From: Candidatus Anaerotignum merdipullorum
Lineage (GTDB): Bacteria; Bacillota; Clostridia; Lachnospirales; Anaerotignaceae
Reading direction: 5' to 3'
Assembly (NCBI GenBank): GCA_019115165.1
Contig: DXEB01000041.1
Coordinates: 1 to 64,000 of the forward strand
Length of the DNA: 64,000 bases
Shown in pieces: positions 27,100 to 36,220 of this stretch (position 1 is the first letter of the stretch; the number at the start of each line of letters is the position of its first letter). The position numbers and the translations under genes were made by a program. The notes beneath the pieces were generated by a model. It saw nothing but the letters and a program-made list of their open reading frames with translations, was not told the origin of the DNA and did no database searches.

Positions 27100-28065
27100 A
27101 TGATGATACAAACGGAATTTACATTTCCTTCTGCATTGCAGGGGCAGGAAATCTTTGCAGTCAGCTGGCGCAAAGGCGGCGGACAATATCGCGGTGTGGT
27201 GCAGATTGTACATGGAATGCAGGAACATATTGGCAGATATGCAGCGTTTGCGGTATATTTGGCAGAACGAGGGTTTGTGGTGTATGGCAGTGACCATTTG
27301 GGGCATGGAAAAAGTGTGCGGAAAGAAACAGACTTTGGATATTTTGGATCAACGGATGGCTGGAAAAATTTGCTGGCGGATCTGCATACATTGATGTGCC
27401 GGGCAAAAGCAGAATATCCGGATCTGCCCTATATTCTGATCGGGCACAGCATGGGATCTTTTTTGGCGCGGGAATTTGCCGCAGTCTATGGCGATACTTT
27501 GGATATGGCGGTTTTTCTTGGTACGAGTGCCGGTTCGTGCCTGCTGAAACCATGCATTCGTAGCATAGAGAAAAAAGCCGAAAAACGTGGACGAAAAACA
27601 CCGGCAACGGAGTGGAGTCGATTGGCATTTGGTGCATATCATCGACGGATTCATCCCAAGCGAACCAACTATGATTGGTTATCCACGGTGGAAACAGAGG
27701 TCGATGCGTTTATTCTGCATCCACTGTGCGGCAGAGCGTTTACGTATGGTGGTTACCGGGATTTATTCACGCTGCTCAAACGGGTATCAGGTATGGAGTG
27801 GGCGTACCGTTTGCCGAAAAATTTGCCGATTTTGCTGGCATCCGGAAAAGGAGATCCGGTGGGTGCCTACGGGAAAGGCGTACGGCGCGTGGCAAAGTGG
27901 TTGCTGCGGGCAGATTGCCGTAAGGTTTCGGTCAAGCTATATGCACATCTGCGTCATGAATTGCTGCATGAAAGCAGAAAAGAAGAGATTTATGCGGATT
28001 TATATCAATGGATGTGCCGATATCTGCCGCAGAATCAAGAAAAAAAGAAAGGACTTGGAAGATGA
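27100..28065 (+). CDS. Alpha/beta hydrolase, monoacylglycerol lipase-like
   Basis: A 321-residue serine hydrolase with no signal peptide, so cytosolic. It has the oxyanion-hole region IVHGMQEHIGRYAAFAVYLAERGF, then SDHLGHGKS, the nucleophile elbow GHSMGSFLA (~114-122), an Asp in SGKGDPVGAYG, and a C-terminal His in HLRHELLHE. This is the pattern of lysophospholipase or monoacylglycerol lipase enzymes. Its stop overlaps the LysR start by 4 bp (ATGA), suggesting the LysR protein controls this gene or shares its signal. Confidence 0.9.
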   Translation: MMIQTEFTFPSALQGQEIFAVSWRKGGGQYRGVVQIVHGMQEHIGRYAAFAVYLAERGFVVYGSDHLGHGKSVRKETDFGYFGSTDGWKNLLADLHTLMCRAKAEYPDLPYILIGHSMGSFLAREFAAVYGDTLDMAVFLGTSAGSCLLKPCIRSIEKKAEKRGRKTPATEWSRLAFGAYHRRIHPKRTNYDWLSTVETEVDAFILHPLCGRAFTYGGYRDLFTLLKRVSGMEWAYRLPKNLPILLASGKGDPVGAYGKGVRRVAKWLLRADCRKVSVKLYAHLRHELLHESRKEEIYADLYQWMCRYLPQNQEKKKGLGR

Positions 28066-28964
28066 GAGTGGAGATATCTTTGGATTTATATCGTATTTTT
28101 TGTGCAGTGGTACGTACGGGGAATATGTCGGCTGCTGCAAAGGAATTATTTATTACCCAGCCGGCGGTCAGTATGGCAGTGCGGCAATTGGAAGAAAAAA
28201 TGGGCGGCGCGTTGTTGGTGCGTACAACAAAGGGAGTGTATCCGACGGCAGAAGGAAAACTGTTGTATACGTATTTGGAGCAGGCGTTAGGGCTGATTCA
28301 CACGGCGGAGGAAAAATATTTCCAGATGGTGCATATGGAAGCGGGTGAGTTGAAGATCGGCGCCAGCGATACCATTATTGCCCATTATTTGCTGCCGTAT
28401 TTGGAACAGTACCATAAGCGGTATCCGGAAATCAATATCAAGGTCACCAATAAAACCACACAGGAATCCCTGCGTTTGCTGCGCAACGGCAGTGTGGACG
28501 TTTGTTTTGTGAATTTGCCGTTGGCGGACAGTACGGATTTGGAAGTGACCGAATGTATGGAAATACAAGATATTTTGGTGGGCGGCGAGCGCTATCATCT
28601 GTTGGCGCAAGTAGGACTGGATATTCGAGATTTACCGAAATATCCGCTGCTGATGCTGGAGGAGATGAGTAATACCCGTCGTTTGACGGATTGTTATGCA
28701 GAAGAAAATGGAGTCGTATTGACGCCAATTTTGGAATTGGGGAGCAATGATTTACTGATTAGCTTTGCAAAGATTAATTTGGGGCTGACTTTTGTGATTC
28801 GGGAATTTACAGAACAAGAGCTGAGGCAGAGGACATTGTATGAGATTCCCTTGTATCCGCCGATGCCAAAACGCCAAATTGGGAGGGTGCGCCTAAAACA
28901 AGTGGAGGCACCGCATGCGGTACGGGGGTTGATTACACTGATGGAAGAAGGATTTCCAAAATGA
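28062..28964 (+). CDS. LysR family transcriptional regulator
   Basis: A 300-residue regulator. The N-terminal winged helix (residues 4-62) contains AAKELFITQPAVSMAVRQLEEKMGGALLVRTTKG. The C-terminal periplasmic-binding-like domain begins GELKIGASDTIIAHYLLPYLE. The start at 28062 overlaps the hydrolase stop; an upstream in-frame GTG or ATG lies inside the hydrolase gene without a site. LysR genes are usually divergent from their target, so the co-directional, coupled arrangement is somewhat unusual. The effector is unknown. Confidence 0.93.
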   Translation: MRVEISLDLYRIFCAVVRTGNMSAAAKELFITQPAVSMAVRQLEEKMGGALLVRTTKGVYPTAEGKLLYTYLEQALGLIHTAEEKYFQMVHMEAGELKIGASDTIIAHYLLPYLEQYHKRYPEINIKVTNKTTQESLRLLRNGSVDVCFVNLPLADSTDLEVTECMEIQDILVGGERYHLLAQVGLDIRDLPKYPLLMLEEMSNTRRLTDCYAEENGVVLTPILELGSNDLLISFAKINLGLTFVIREFTEQELRQRTLYEIPLYPPMPKRQIGRVRLKQVEAPHAVRGLITLMEEGFPK

Positions 28965-28982
28965 AAAAGGTGCGGAAGGGGG

Positions 28983-29011
28983 TTGACAAATCCGATTTAT
29001 TGCGTTAATAT
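28983..29011 (+). promoter_or_regulatory. Promoter of the ArsR gene
   Basis: A perfect TTGACA (28983-28988), 17-nt spacer and TAATAT (29006-29011). The following TATGAGCAGATATTCA is an imperfect dyad suited to ArsR/SmtB binding. Confidence 0.8.
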
Positions 29012-29046
29012 ATGAGCAGATATTCAAATGAAAGAAGGAAATACCC

Positions 29047-29397
29047 ATGCATACACAGCGAGAGGAAGTGGATATGGAACGGAAATTGCAGGAAGATTTT
29101 GTCAAGGATTTGGCGGAATTTTTCAAAATATTTGGCGACGCTACACGCATTCGTATTTTGCGCTTGTTGGGAGAGCAGGAACGCAATGTGGGAGAATTGG
29201 CAGATGCGCTGGAAATGACCCAATCGGCAGTTTCCCATCAGTTGCGTGTACTGCGCCAGAACGATTTGGTAAAGTATCGAAAAGAAGGGAAGACCGTATA
29301 CTATTCTCTGGATGACGAGCATGTGCGGACGGTGCTGGAACAGGGGACGACGCACATTTGTCACAAACGTGGATATGTGGAGGAAAGTGGGCAATGA
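29047..29397 (+). CDS. ArsR/SmtB family metal-responsive repressor
   Basis: A 116-residue winged-helix repressor: FKIFGDATRIRILRLLGEQERNVGELADALEMTQSAVSHQLRVLRQNDLVKYRKEGKTVYYSLDDEHV. The C-terminal DEHVRTVLEQGTTHICH contains the D-x-H pattern of the alpha-5 metal site used by Zn-sensing SmtB/CzrA proteins. The alpha-3 ELCVC-type cysteine box of CadC/ArsR is absent (NVGELAD instead), which favours Zn or Co sensing; that is inference. It sits 143 bp upstream of the P-type ATPase gene it probably represses. Confidence 0.92.
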   Translation: MHTQREEVDMERKLQEDFVKDLAEFFKIFGDATRIRILRLLGEQERNVGELADALEMTQSAVSHQLRVLRQNDLVKYRKEGKTVYYSLDDEHVRTVLEQGTTHICHKRGYVEESGQ

Positions 29398-29488
29398 CCG
29401 TTGTCGGATGAATGGGATGCCGCAGGGAGCTTTTGCGGTATCCATAGGAAATAGACGGGCAAGCGCAGACAAATATTTTTTCTTCTAT

Positions 29489-29508
29489 ATATGAATAAAT
29501 AATCATAT
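29489..29508 (+). promoter_or_regulatory. ArsR/SmtB-type operator before the metal ATPase gene
   Basis: ATATGA-N8-TCATAT (29489-29508) is a perfect dyad of the type bound by SmtB/CzrA/CadC repressors. It lies 32 bp before the ATPase start, so it probably overlaps the promoter. Confidence 0.6.
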
Positions 29509-29540
29509 AATCAAATATAGATAGATGAGAGGTGTCAGAT

Positions 29541-31748
29541 ATGCAGGAAATGACGATTTTACTGAAAGGATTGACCTGTGCCAACTGTGCGGGAAAAATT
29601 GAGCATGCGATAAACCGGATGCGGGAAACCAAAGAGGCGGAAATCAATTTGGTCAAACAGGAAATGCAGTTGTCTTTGCGGGAAGATGTCAATCCAGAGC
29701 AAATGCTGGAAAAAGTAAAACAAACGGTTGCCAGATATGAATCCGGGATAGAAGTCAGCCTGAAGACTTCTGCTGTGGAAACGGTGGAGGGAACACGGAC
29801 AGCGGGCGGCTGCCATGAACCCCATGTACATGAATCTGGTGCGGCGGAAGCTTGTGGGTGTCATAAGGGACACGAACATATCCATGAGCATACACACACC
29901 CACGAGCATGCCCATGGTGCATCAGGAAACCGTAACAGATTGATTGCTCGCTTTGGGATTGGAATTGCTTTGTTTTTGGCGGCAAACATTGGGGAGGGGA
30001 TGCTTTCCGTTGGTTTGTTTTTGGCGGCATATTTGGTATTTGGCTATGATGTGTTGTATCAAGCCATTCGCAATATGATCAAAGGGCAGGTATTTGACGA
30101 AAATTTTCTGATGGCATTGGCGACGGTGGGAGCCATCGCCATAGGTGAAATGCCGGAAGCGGTTTTTGTCATGCTGTTTTATCAAGTGGGGGAAGCCTTT
30201 CAGGATTATGCAGTGGAGCGCTCCAGAAAATCCATTACGTCTTTGATGGATATTCGACCGGATTATGCAAATGTAGTGGAAACAGATGGCAGTATCCACC
30301 GGGTTTCGCCGGAACAGGTAAAAAAAGGAACGGTGATTCAAGTAAAGGCAGGAGAAAAGATTCCGTTGGACGGCGTGGTGCTTTCCGGCTGGGCAATGCT
30401 GGATACGGCGGCGCTGACGGGTGAGTCTGTGCCTCGCCGTGTGGATACAGGCAACACAGTGCTAAGCGGATGCATCAATACGGATGGATTGCTGCAATTG
30501 GAAGTAACAAAACCCTTTGCGGAATCTACGGTGATGAAGATTTTGGAGCTGGTAGAACATGCCGCTGGCAAAAAATCCAAAACGGAAAAATTTATTACCC
30601 GTTTTGCCAGAGTATATACGCCGGTGGTCGTTGGATTGGCAGTACTGCTGGCATGTCTGCCGCCGCTTTTGGGGTATGGCGCATGGGCAGAATGGATCGG
30701 ACGCGCTTTGGTATTCCTAGTAGTATCTTGTCCCTGTGCACTGGTACTGTCTGTACCGCTGAGTTATTTTGCCGGCATCGGCGCTGCGTCGAAAAATGGC
30801 ATTTTGGTCAAAGGTGGAAATTATTTGGATATTCTTTGCCAGACGGATCGTATGGTATTTGACAAAACAGGGACACTGACCAAAGGTGCATTTTCTGTGA
30901 CGCAGATAGAAGCGGCAGATCCCAAAGCAGTGCTTCAGATGGCAGCTGCCGGAGAGCAGATGTCCAATCATCCGATTGCTCGTGCGATCACGGCGGCGTA
31001 TGAAAAACAAACCGGACATCAGCCGGAAGAAGTAACGGAATATCAGGAAAAAGGCGGCTATGGAATAACGTATCTATATCAGGGCAAACAAATGGCATCT
31101 GGGAATGCACGTCTGATGGAAGCATTGGGAGTGTCTCACCCGATCTATGAAGGATGCGGTTCTGTGGTTTATGTGGCGGCAGACGGTGTGTTTCAGGGGT
31201 ATGTGGTTGTGGATGATACCATAAAGGAAGGCTGTGCAGAAGCGTTGGAAGCATTGCGGCACTACGGCATACAGGAGATAGTAATGCTGTCTGGTGACAG
31301 AGTGAAAACTGCAGAAGCGATTGGGCAGACTTTGGGGATGGACCGTGTATACGCAGAATTGCTGCCGCAGGATAAACTGAAAAAAATGGAAGAGATTCTG
31401 CAAACCGAAGGCAAAGGGAAGACAGCATTTGTAGGAGATGGAATCAATGATGCGCCGGTGCTTGCAGGCGCAGATGTAGGCATTGCCATGGGTGCGATTG
31501 GGTCTGATGCGGCAATTGAAGCGGCGGATGTGGTGCTGATGGATGATGATATTAGCAAGATTGCCGTTGGTATGCGGATTGCGAAAAATACAAGAACCAT
31601 TGTTTTGCAAAATATTACATTTGCCCTTGGAGTGAAAGTGTTGGTGCTGTTATTGAGCGCAGTGGGACTGGCAACAATGTGGATGGCAGTATTTGCGGAT
31701 GTAGGGGTAGCGGTCTTGGCAATCCTAAACGCAATGCGGAAAAAATAA
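29541..31748 (+). CDS. P1B-type heavy-metal ATPase (Zn/Cd/Pb class)
   Basis: A 735-residue metal-exporting ATPase. The N-terminal HMA domain has CANC at 13-16. A His-rich linker (~90-133, with HEHIHEHTHTHEHAH) likely binds metal. The transmembrane CPC motif (~397-399, SCPCALVLS), the DKTGT phosphorylation site (~441), SNHPIARA and GDGINDAPVL (~633) are all present. CPC with a His-rich tail and an SmtB-like partner suggests Zn, Cd or Pb rather than Cu. The start at 29541 follows GAGAGGTG; a GTG at 29532 overlaps that site. Confidence 0.95.
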   Translation: MQEMTILLKGLTCANCAGKIEHAINRMRETKEAEINLVKQEMQLSLREDVNPEQMLEKVKQTVARYESGIEVSLKTSAVETVEGTRTAGGCHEPHVHESGAAEACGCHKGHEHIHEHTHTHEHAHGASGNRNRLIARFGIGIALFLAANIGEGMLSVGLFLAAYLVFGYDVLYQAIRNMIKGQVFDENFLMALATVGAIAIGEMPEAVFVMLFYQVGEAFQDYAVERSRKSITSLMDIRPDYANVVETDGSIHRVSPEQVKKGTVIQVKAGEKIPLDGVVLSGWAMLDTAALTGESVPRRVDTGNTVLSGCINTDGLLQLEVTKPFAESTVMKILELVEHAAGKKSKTEKFITRFARVYTPVVVGLAVLLACLPPLLGYGAWAEWIGRALVFLVVSCPCALVLSVPLSYFAGIGAASKNGILVKGGNYLDILCQTDRMVFDKTGTLTKGAFSVTQIEAADPKAVLQMAAAGEQMSNHPIARAITAAYEKQTGHQPEEVTEYQEKGGYGITYLYQGKQMASGNARLMEALGVSHPIYEGCGSVVYVAADGVFQGYVVVDDTIKEGCAEALEALRHYGIQEIVMLSGDRVKTAEAIGQTLGMDRVYAELLPQDKLKKMEEILQTEGKGKTAFVGDGINDAPVLAGADVGIAMGAIGSDAAIEAADVVLMDDDISKIAVGMRIAKNTRTIVLQNITFALGVKVLVLLLSAVGLATMWMAVFADVGVAVLAILNAMRKK

Positions 31749-31938
31749 GTGAGAAACGATAGACAGGATAGGAAGAATGGCTCTGCCAGCATTGCATGAG
31801 GCACAACCGAAACAGAGATCATACAGCAAAAATCACACATCGGCTTGCAAAAGGCGGTTGTGTAGGAATTGATGAAATGATGTTTTAGGCGAAGTTTCTG
31901 TTTCCTTCATCCGTTTTTCGTGAGAAAACAAAAAACAT

Positions 31939-31980
31939 AGGGAGTTCCATTGGCATTTGTCTGGAAACTCCCTGTTTGTT
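31939..31980 (+). terminator. Intrinsic terminator after the metal ATPase
   Basis: AGGGAGTTCCA (31939-31949) pairs with TGGAAACTCCCT (31962-31973) with one bulge, followed by GTTTGTTT. It lies 190 bp past the ATPase stop. Confidence 0.65.
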
Positions 31981-32052
31981 TGGATAGATACGCATTCTGT
32001 TTGCAGATAACATTGAAAAATAGCATTTTCTAAGCCGTGTGAGTCGCTCAAA

Positions 32053-32212
32053 GCTGGCATTTGCAGAGCAAATGTGCTTGACCCGCACTGCCAAGAGAGG
32101 CAGACAGGCGCCTGCGGCTGGCATTTGCAGAGCAAATGTGCTTGACCCGCACTGCCAAGAAAGGCAGACAGCCGCCTGCGGCTGGCATTTGCGGAGCAAA
32201 TGTGCTTGACCC
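32053..32212. repeat. 64-bp tandem repeat, 2.5 copies, hairpin-rich
   Basis: Units begin at 32053, 32117 and 32181; the third is cut after about 32 bp. Copies differ at only a few bases. Each unit holds a CATTTGC-AGA-GCAAATG hairpin, a TGCC/GGCA hairpin and a GGCGCC-type palindrome. The flanks (31981-32052 and 32213-32483) contain no recognisable gene. Open frames across the repeat are unlikely to be coding, because the different units can be read in several frames. Confidence 0.85.
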
Positions 32213-32483
32213 TTGTTTTCCGAACGGTTCTGCCGTAATGTATTTGGAAAAAATCATTTTGTCTATCGCCTGATGTGCGCCGCAAAACCATGTTTTTGTT
32301 CGGGATTTTCGATTTTTTTTGATCTCAGAATACAGATGTTTGGCAAGTTTTTATGACTGCCTGAGTCATAGGAACGAAACTTGAAAATACTTCGCCTAAA
32401 TAAGGAAAGGCTTAGGCATACAAGCAAAAATCAAACAGCCAAGCAAAGCAGCGCAGCGCCAATAAAGTTGGCAGGACAAAAGG

Positions 32484-33011
32484 TTATGCCTCTGCTTGTA
32501 TATCGGTGGAAACGTCGTCTTTTGGCAGAGTATCCGCATATAAGATATTGCTGCTGTCCAACCCGTTTAATTCCAAACGAAGTGTGCAATGGCAGGAATT
32601 TCCAGTAATATAAAATACGTGCATCCCTTTTTTCAAAGATAAGGTCAATTCGTTGCTAATCTCCGTTGTAACGGCGGAGGAATCCAACGGGATGGTGTTG
32701 TTTTCGCTGCCGTTTTCACTGTAACAACCAATCCAGGCGTCGCCAGCATCTTTGGTGAAGTTATAATATAAGGTTACTTCGGTATCTTCAGCAGTTTCTA
32801 TGTAAAAAAAAGGCGCTTCGTTTTCGGTTACCGTTGCTTCTAATCGGACGGCAGGAATATTTCCTTCTGCCATACGCAGAGAAGAGAATACTTCCTGTTG
32901 GATTTGCGCTGCATTTTGCGAAAAAGGATTCTCAGCGGCAGGCTGAGACTGACAAGCAGTCAGTGCCAATGCCAGTATGCCGCAAAGCAGCCAGATGGTT
33001 CTGTGTTTCAT
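32484..33011 (-). CDS. Putative lipoprotein
   Basis: A 175-residue secreted protein. It has a signal peptide with a lipobox LTAC (Cys ~20), so it is probably anchored to the outer face of the membrane. The mature part opens with a flexible Gln/Ala-rich stretch. A beta-rich domain follows, with FFYIETAEDTEVTLYYNFTKDAGDAWIGCY and a C-terminal half with two close cysteines (SCHC). I do not recognise the family. GAGGTG lies 9 nt before the ATG. It is monocistronic. Confidence 0.8.
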   Translation of the reverse strand: MKHRTIWLLCGILALALTACQSQPAAENPFSQNAAQIQQEVFSSLRMAEGNIPAVRLEATVTENEAPFFYIETAEDTEVTLYYNFTKDAGDAWIGCYSENGSENNTIPLDSSAVTTEISNELTLSLKKGMHVFYITGNSCHCTLRLELNGLDSSNILYADTLPKDDVSTDIQAEA

Positions 33012-33283
33012 ATTTGGTCACCTCAGTATTACTGTTCTTGTCGTTTCAGTATATGCTTCAAATTTTACATTACCCGAAAAGAATCCTTACATTTTTATTA
33101 AATCCGAAAAGCAGCTAAAACAAGCAGATGTCATTGGATGGATCGTATTAAAAACAAGCAGGCAGATGGTTTGTATGTTTTTGTGCTGAAACAAGCAAAC
33201 AGGGTTATTTGAAAAGACAGATGGAAGATATGGCAGTGTCAGACAGTGGACAGGGGGAATTCAGGCGGTGGGCATGGAAATGG

Positions 33284-33313
33284 AAAACGGCTGCTGATGA
33301 TCATCAGCAGCCG
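33284..33313 (-). terminator. Intrinsic terminator of the GATase-mscS-DUF951 operon
   Basis: A perfect 26-bp palindrome (33288-33313) is followed on the minus strand by TTTT. Bases 33012-33283 show nothing recognisable. Confidence 0.75.
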
Positions 33314-33329
33314 AACTAAAATAGAAAAA

Positions 33330-33533
33330 TCATAACTCGTCAGAGGTGGATGTTGCGGAAGAAATGATTTTTTTAACATTTTTTTCAAATTTTACGCGGG
33401 ACAGCATGACCATATGCCCACAGCCGCAGCATTTGATGCGGAAATCAATGCCGGTGCGCAGGATCTCCCACTGAGCAGAGCCACAGGGGTGAGATTTTTT
33501 CATTTGTACGATATCTCCAACAGAAAACTGCAT
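33330..33533 (-). CDS. DUF951 family protein
   Basis: A 67-residue protein that opens FSVGDIVQMKKSHPCGSAQWEILRTGIDFRIKC, followed by CGCGHMVMLSR. The conserved Cys residues (HPCG, KCCGCG) look like a zinc site, and the family resembles small RNA-binding folds. Its function is unknown. It starts 3 bp after the mscS stop, the common Firmicutes arrangement, so it is co-transcribed with mscS. Confidence 0.93.
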   Translation of the reverse strand: MQFSVGDIVQMKKSHPCGSAQWEILRTGIDFRIKCCGCGHMVMLSRVKFEKNVKKIISSATSTSDEL

Positions 33534-33535
33534 GG

Positions 33536-34435
33536 TTATCCCTCCTTTTGTTGTACAATATGCAGTGTGCGCTGAGGGTAAGGAATTTCAATTCCTTCCG
33601 CATCCAGACGATTTTTGACCCGCCGTCGTAATTCAGATTCGGTGGCAACATTGGTTTTGACCCGGCATTTTGCTGCAATTTTAATGGTAACGGCGGAGTC
33701 GTCCAATCCGGTGATCCCGACAATGGCAGGAGGTTCCAGCACATTTGGCATGTCTCCTGTTTTTTCCATTTCATCCCGCAAAATTTCCAAAACCCGGTCG
33801 ATGCTGGCTTGATAGGAAACGCCAACCGTAATCACGGCGTTGATAAACTCCTGACATTGATTGGTGACAGTACCGACGGAACCGTTCGGAATGATATGCA
33901 CGCAGCCCTGTGCATCCCGAATTTTGGTGGAGCGTAAGGTAACGCTTTCGACGGTGCCGGTAATATTTTGTATGGTTACCACGTCTCCGACGGCATAGTG
34001 ATCTTCGAACAGGATGAAAAATCCATTCATCATATCGGTGACGATATTCTGCGCGCCAAGACCGATGGCAACAGAGCCGGCACTCGCTACGACAACCAAA
34101 GATTTGCTGTCAACACCCAAATAACTGAGGGCTGTAAAGATGCCGATAAAATAAATCACGTATTTGACGACGCTGGAGGTGATGGACTGGAGCGTTTTTG
34201 CTTTCCGATCTGTCATGGACAATCGCTGATTTTTGGTCTGTGCTGCAAAAAAATGTTTGATGAAGCGATGGAAAATCCGGATCATCAGCCAGCAGACCAA
34301 AAACGTCAGCAAAATCTTTACCAAGATGATACCTGCGCGCATGGTAAAATCCCAGATTTGCTCTATCGTGGGCAACTCCGGTGTCCATGTGCTGGATTCG
34401 GCTGTAGTCAGCGCTTGTTCTGTGGATGCCTGCAT
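33536..34435 (-). CDS. mscS: Small-conductance mechanosensitive channel MscS
   Basis: A 299-residue channel. Three transmembrane helices include the pore-lining TM3 (LVVVASAGSVAIGLGAQNIVTDMMNGFFIL). The beta domain has EDHYAVGDVVTI and GTVESVTLRSTKIRDAQG, and the cytosolic vestibule domain ends near EIPYPQRTLHI. It releases solutes upon hypo-osmotic shock. AAAGGAGG precedes the ATG, which lies 28 bp inside the upstream GATase-like gene, so the two are coupled. Confidence 0.96.
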   Translation of the reverse strand: MQASTEQALTTAESSTWTPELPTIEQIWDFTMRAGIILVKILLTFLVCWLMIRIFHRFIKHFFAAQTKNQRLSMTDRKAKTLQSITSSVVKYVIYFIGIFTALSYLGVDSKSLVVVASAGSVAIGLGAQNIVTDMMNGFFILFEDHYAVGDVVTIQNITGTVESVTLRSTKIRDAQGCVHIIPNGSVGTVTNQCQEFINAVITVGVSYQASIDRVLEILRDEMEKTGDMPNVLEPPAIVGITGLDDSAVTIKIAAKCRVKTNVATESELRRRVKNRLDAEGIEIPYPQRTLHIVQQKEG

Positions 34436-35142
34436 GTGAAATTCCTCCTTTTTTGCCGATGGCGTTCTGCCGCTTCAATAAAATGGCGGAACAAAGCGGT
34501 TTGTTCTTTGGTATGCATAGATTCTGGGTGCCATTGAACACCCAGGACAAACTCTTTTTCCTCCTGCCAGATTGCTTCTGTCAGACCATCTGTGCTACAG
34601 GCAGCAGCGGCAAAGCCTTCTGCTAAGCGGGAAACTGCCTGATGATGCAGGGAGTTTACAGCAATGGATGGTTGTTGCCAAATGCGATCCAGCAGGCTGT
34701 GCGGGACAATCTGTATGCTGTGCGTCGCATATGAGCGAGGCGCCTGCTGATTATGTTTCAAGGAAGAACCAGTCTGTACGGATATGTCTTGATAAATACT
34801 GCCGCCGGCGGCGATATTCATGATTTGCATACCGCGGCAGATGCCGAATATCGGAAAATCGATTTCCAATGCCTGTCTGCAGAGGGCAAGCTCATAGGCG
34901 TCCCGGATGGGAGAAATGGCACCGTTTTCCCGAATTGGCTCTTCTCCAAAGCGCAGCGGATCGATATCTCCGCCGCCGCTGAATAAAATGCCGTCGACAA
35001 AGGACGGAAACGTACTGTTTGGAAAGAGCAATACAGGGATTCCGCCTGCTTCAAGGATAGATTGGGTATAATCCTGGCTGATTTTGAATCGTGTTTTTTC
35101 GTAAGAATAATCCGGCGTAATGCCAATAATGGGTTTTTCCAT
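34408..35142 (-). CDS. Gamma-glutamyl-gamma-aminobutyrate hydrolase family protein (peptidase C26)
   Basis: A 244-residue class-I glutamine amidotransferase-like hydrolase. GGGDIDPLRFGEE, the nucleophile elbow FGICRGMQIMN (Cys ~100), VNSLHHQAV and the catalytic GVQWHPES are all present. Relatives include PuuD, which hydrolyses gamma-glutamyl-GABA. No polyamine genes are nearby, so the substrate is unknown. AAAGGGG precedes the ATG. It is the first gene of a leftward operon with mscS and DUF951. Confidence 0.92.
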   Translation of the reverse strand: MEKPIIGITPDYSYEKTRFKISQDYTQSILEAGGIPVLLFPNSTFPSFVDGILFSGGGDIDPLRFGEEPIRENGAISPIRDAYELALCRQALEIDFPIFGICRGMQIMNIAAGGSIYQDISVQTGSSLKHNQQAPRSYATHSIQIVPHSLLDRIWQQPSIAVNSLHHQAVSRLAEGFAAAACSTDGLTEAIWQEEKEFVLGVQWHPESMHTKEQTALFRHFIEAAERHRQKRRNFTCRHPQNKR

Positions 35143-35259
35143 AGTGGTCGCCCCTTTCTGTATTCTATTACAGTATACAAAAGGGAAGAAAAATTTGCAA
35201 CAAAGGACAGGCTTTGTCGGAAAAAATCGGAAAAAGCGGTGACGTTTTTTGTCAAGTCC

Positions 35260-35289
35260 TTGAATTCGGGTGGAAGAATATGGTATGAT
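35260..35289 (+). promoter_or_regulatory. Promoter of mtnN
   Basis: TTGAAT (35260-35265) and TATGAT (35284-35289) are separated by 18 nt. Confidence 0.65.
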
Positions 35290-35340
35290 GAAAAAAATCT
35301 ATGAATTTGATAGCAATTTTCAAATGCAGGAGGAAGGGTT

Positions 35341-36045
35341 ATGAGAACGATTGGGATTATCGGTGCCATGGAAGAAGAAATCGCTTTTCTGCGGGATAAG
35401 ATGGAAGTTGTGACCACAAAAAGCGTTGTGGGATTGACATATGATATCGGACGATATGCTGGAAACAACATTGTGCTGGTCAAAAGCGGAATCGGCAAAG
35501 TAAATGCGGCGGTCTGCACCCAGGCGATGATTGACCATTTTGGGGTGGATTATGTCATCAATACAGGCGTGGCGGGCGCAATCCATGAAGATCTGCGGAT
35601 TGGAGATATTCTAATTTCTGTGGACGCAGTGCAGCATGACATGGATACCTCTGTTTTTGGAGATCCTATTGGCGTGATTCCGCGAATGGCAGAAAGCTGT
35701 TTCAAGGCGGATGAAGCACTGGTTCGTCTGGCGCAGGAGGCAGCAGAGAAATGCGGGCTGGATTGCCGTGTGTTGACTGGTCGGATTGCCAGCGGAGATC
35801 AATTTATCAGTTCCCATGAAGGAAAGGAGCGCATTCGCCGTACGGTAAAGGGTGATTGTGCGGAAATGGAGGGAGCAGCCATTGCCCAGACATGCTGGCT
35901 CAACCGGATTCCGTTTGTGGTGATTCGTGCCATTTCGGATGATGCCAATGAAGAAGCAGGCATGTCATATGATGAATTTTGCGTCATGGCAGCAAAACGC
36001 AGCAGCCTGCTGACAGAAACCATGTTGGAACAGATGAATGAATAA
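35341..36045 (+). CDS. mtnN: 5'-methylthioadenosine/S-adenosylhomocysteine nucleosidase
   Basis: A 234-residue nucleosidase that cleaves MTA and SAH to adenine plus the thio-sugar, recycling methylation by-products. IGIIGAMEEEIAFL carries the N-terminal catalytic Glu; FINTGVAG-like (VINTGVAGAI), EMEGAAIAQTC and AISDDANEEA (catalytic Asp) complete the family pattern. AGGAGGAAGGGTT precedes the ATG. It is monocistronic as far as can be seen. Confidence 0.95.
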   Translation: MRTIGIIGAMEEEIAFLRDKMEVVTTKSVVGLTYDIGRYAGNNIVLVKSGIGKVNAAVCTQAMIDHFGVDYVINTGVAGAIHEDLRIGDILISVDAVQHDMDTSVFGDPIGVIPRMAESCFKADEALVRLAQEAAEKCGLDCRVLTGRIASGDQFISSHEGKERIRRTVKGDCAEMEGAAIAQTCWLNRIPFVVIRAISDDANEEAGMSYDEFCVMAAKRSSLLTETMLEQMNE

Positions 36046-36123
36046 AACACGGTCTCTGGTGGTATCATTCCCCAAAAGAGCGAAAACAGTGGAAAAAATC
36101 GCGGAATTTCTGCGGTATATCTA

Positions 36124-36152
36124 TTGTCAGAAGCACGGTGGTCTTGTATAAT
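36124..36152 (+). promoter_or_regulatory. Promoter of the 36221 gene
   Basis: TTGTCA (36124-36129), 17-nt spacer, perfect TATAAT (36147-36152). Confidence 0.75.
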
Positions 36153-36220
36153 GCAAGAGAAGTAAATCTGCCGTAGGAAAAAACGGATGGAAAATCAGGA
36201 AAACGAAAGGGTGGAAAGGT

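Noticed and set aside
32053..32212. CRISPR array
   Set aside because: The units are contiguous with no unique spacers and no cas genes nearby.
31833..32291. Leftward frames over the 64-bp repeat, possible repeat protein
   Set aside because: Because 64 is not a multiple of three, successive units are read in different frames; this is DNA repetition, not protein repetition.
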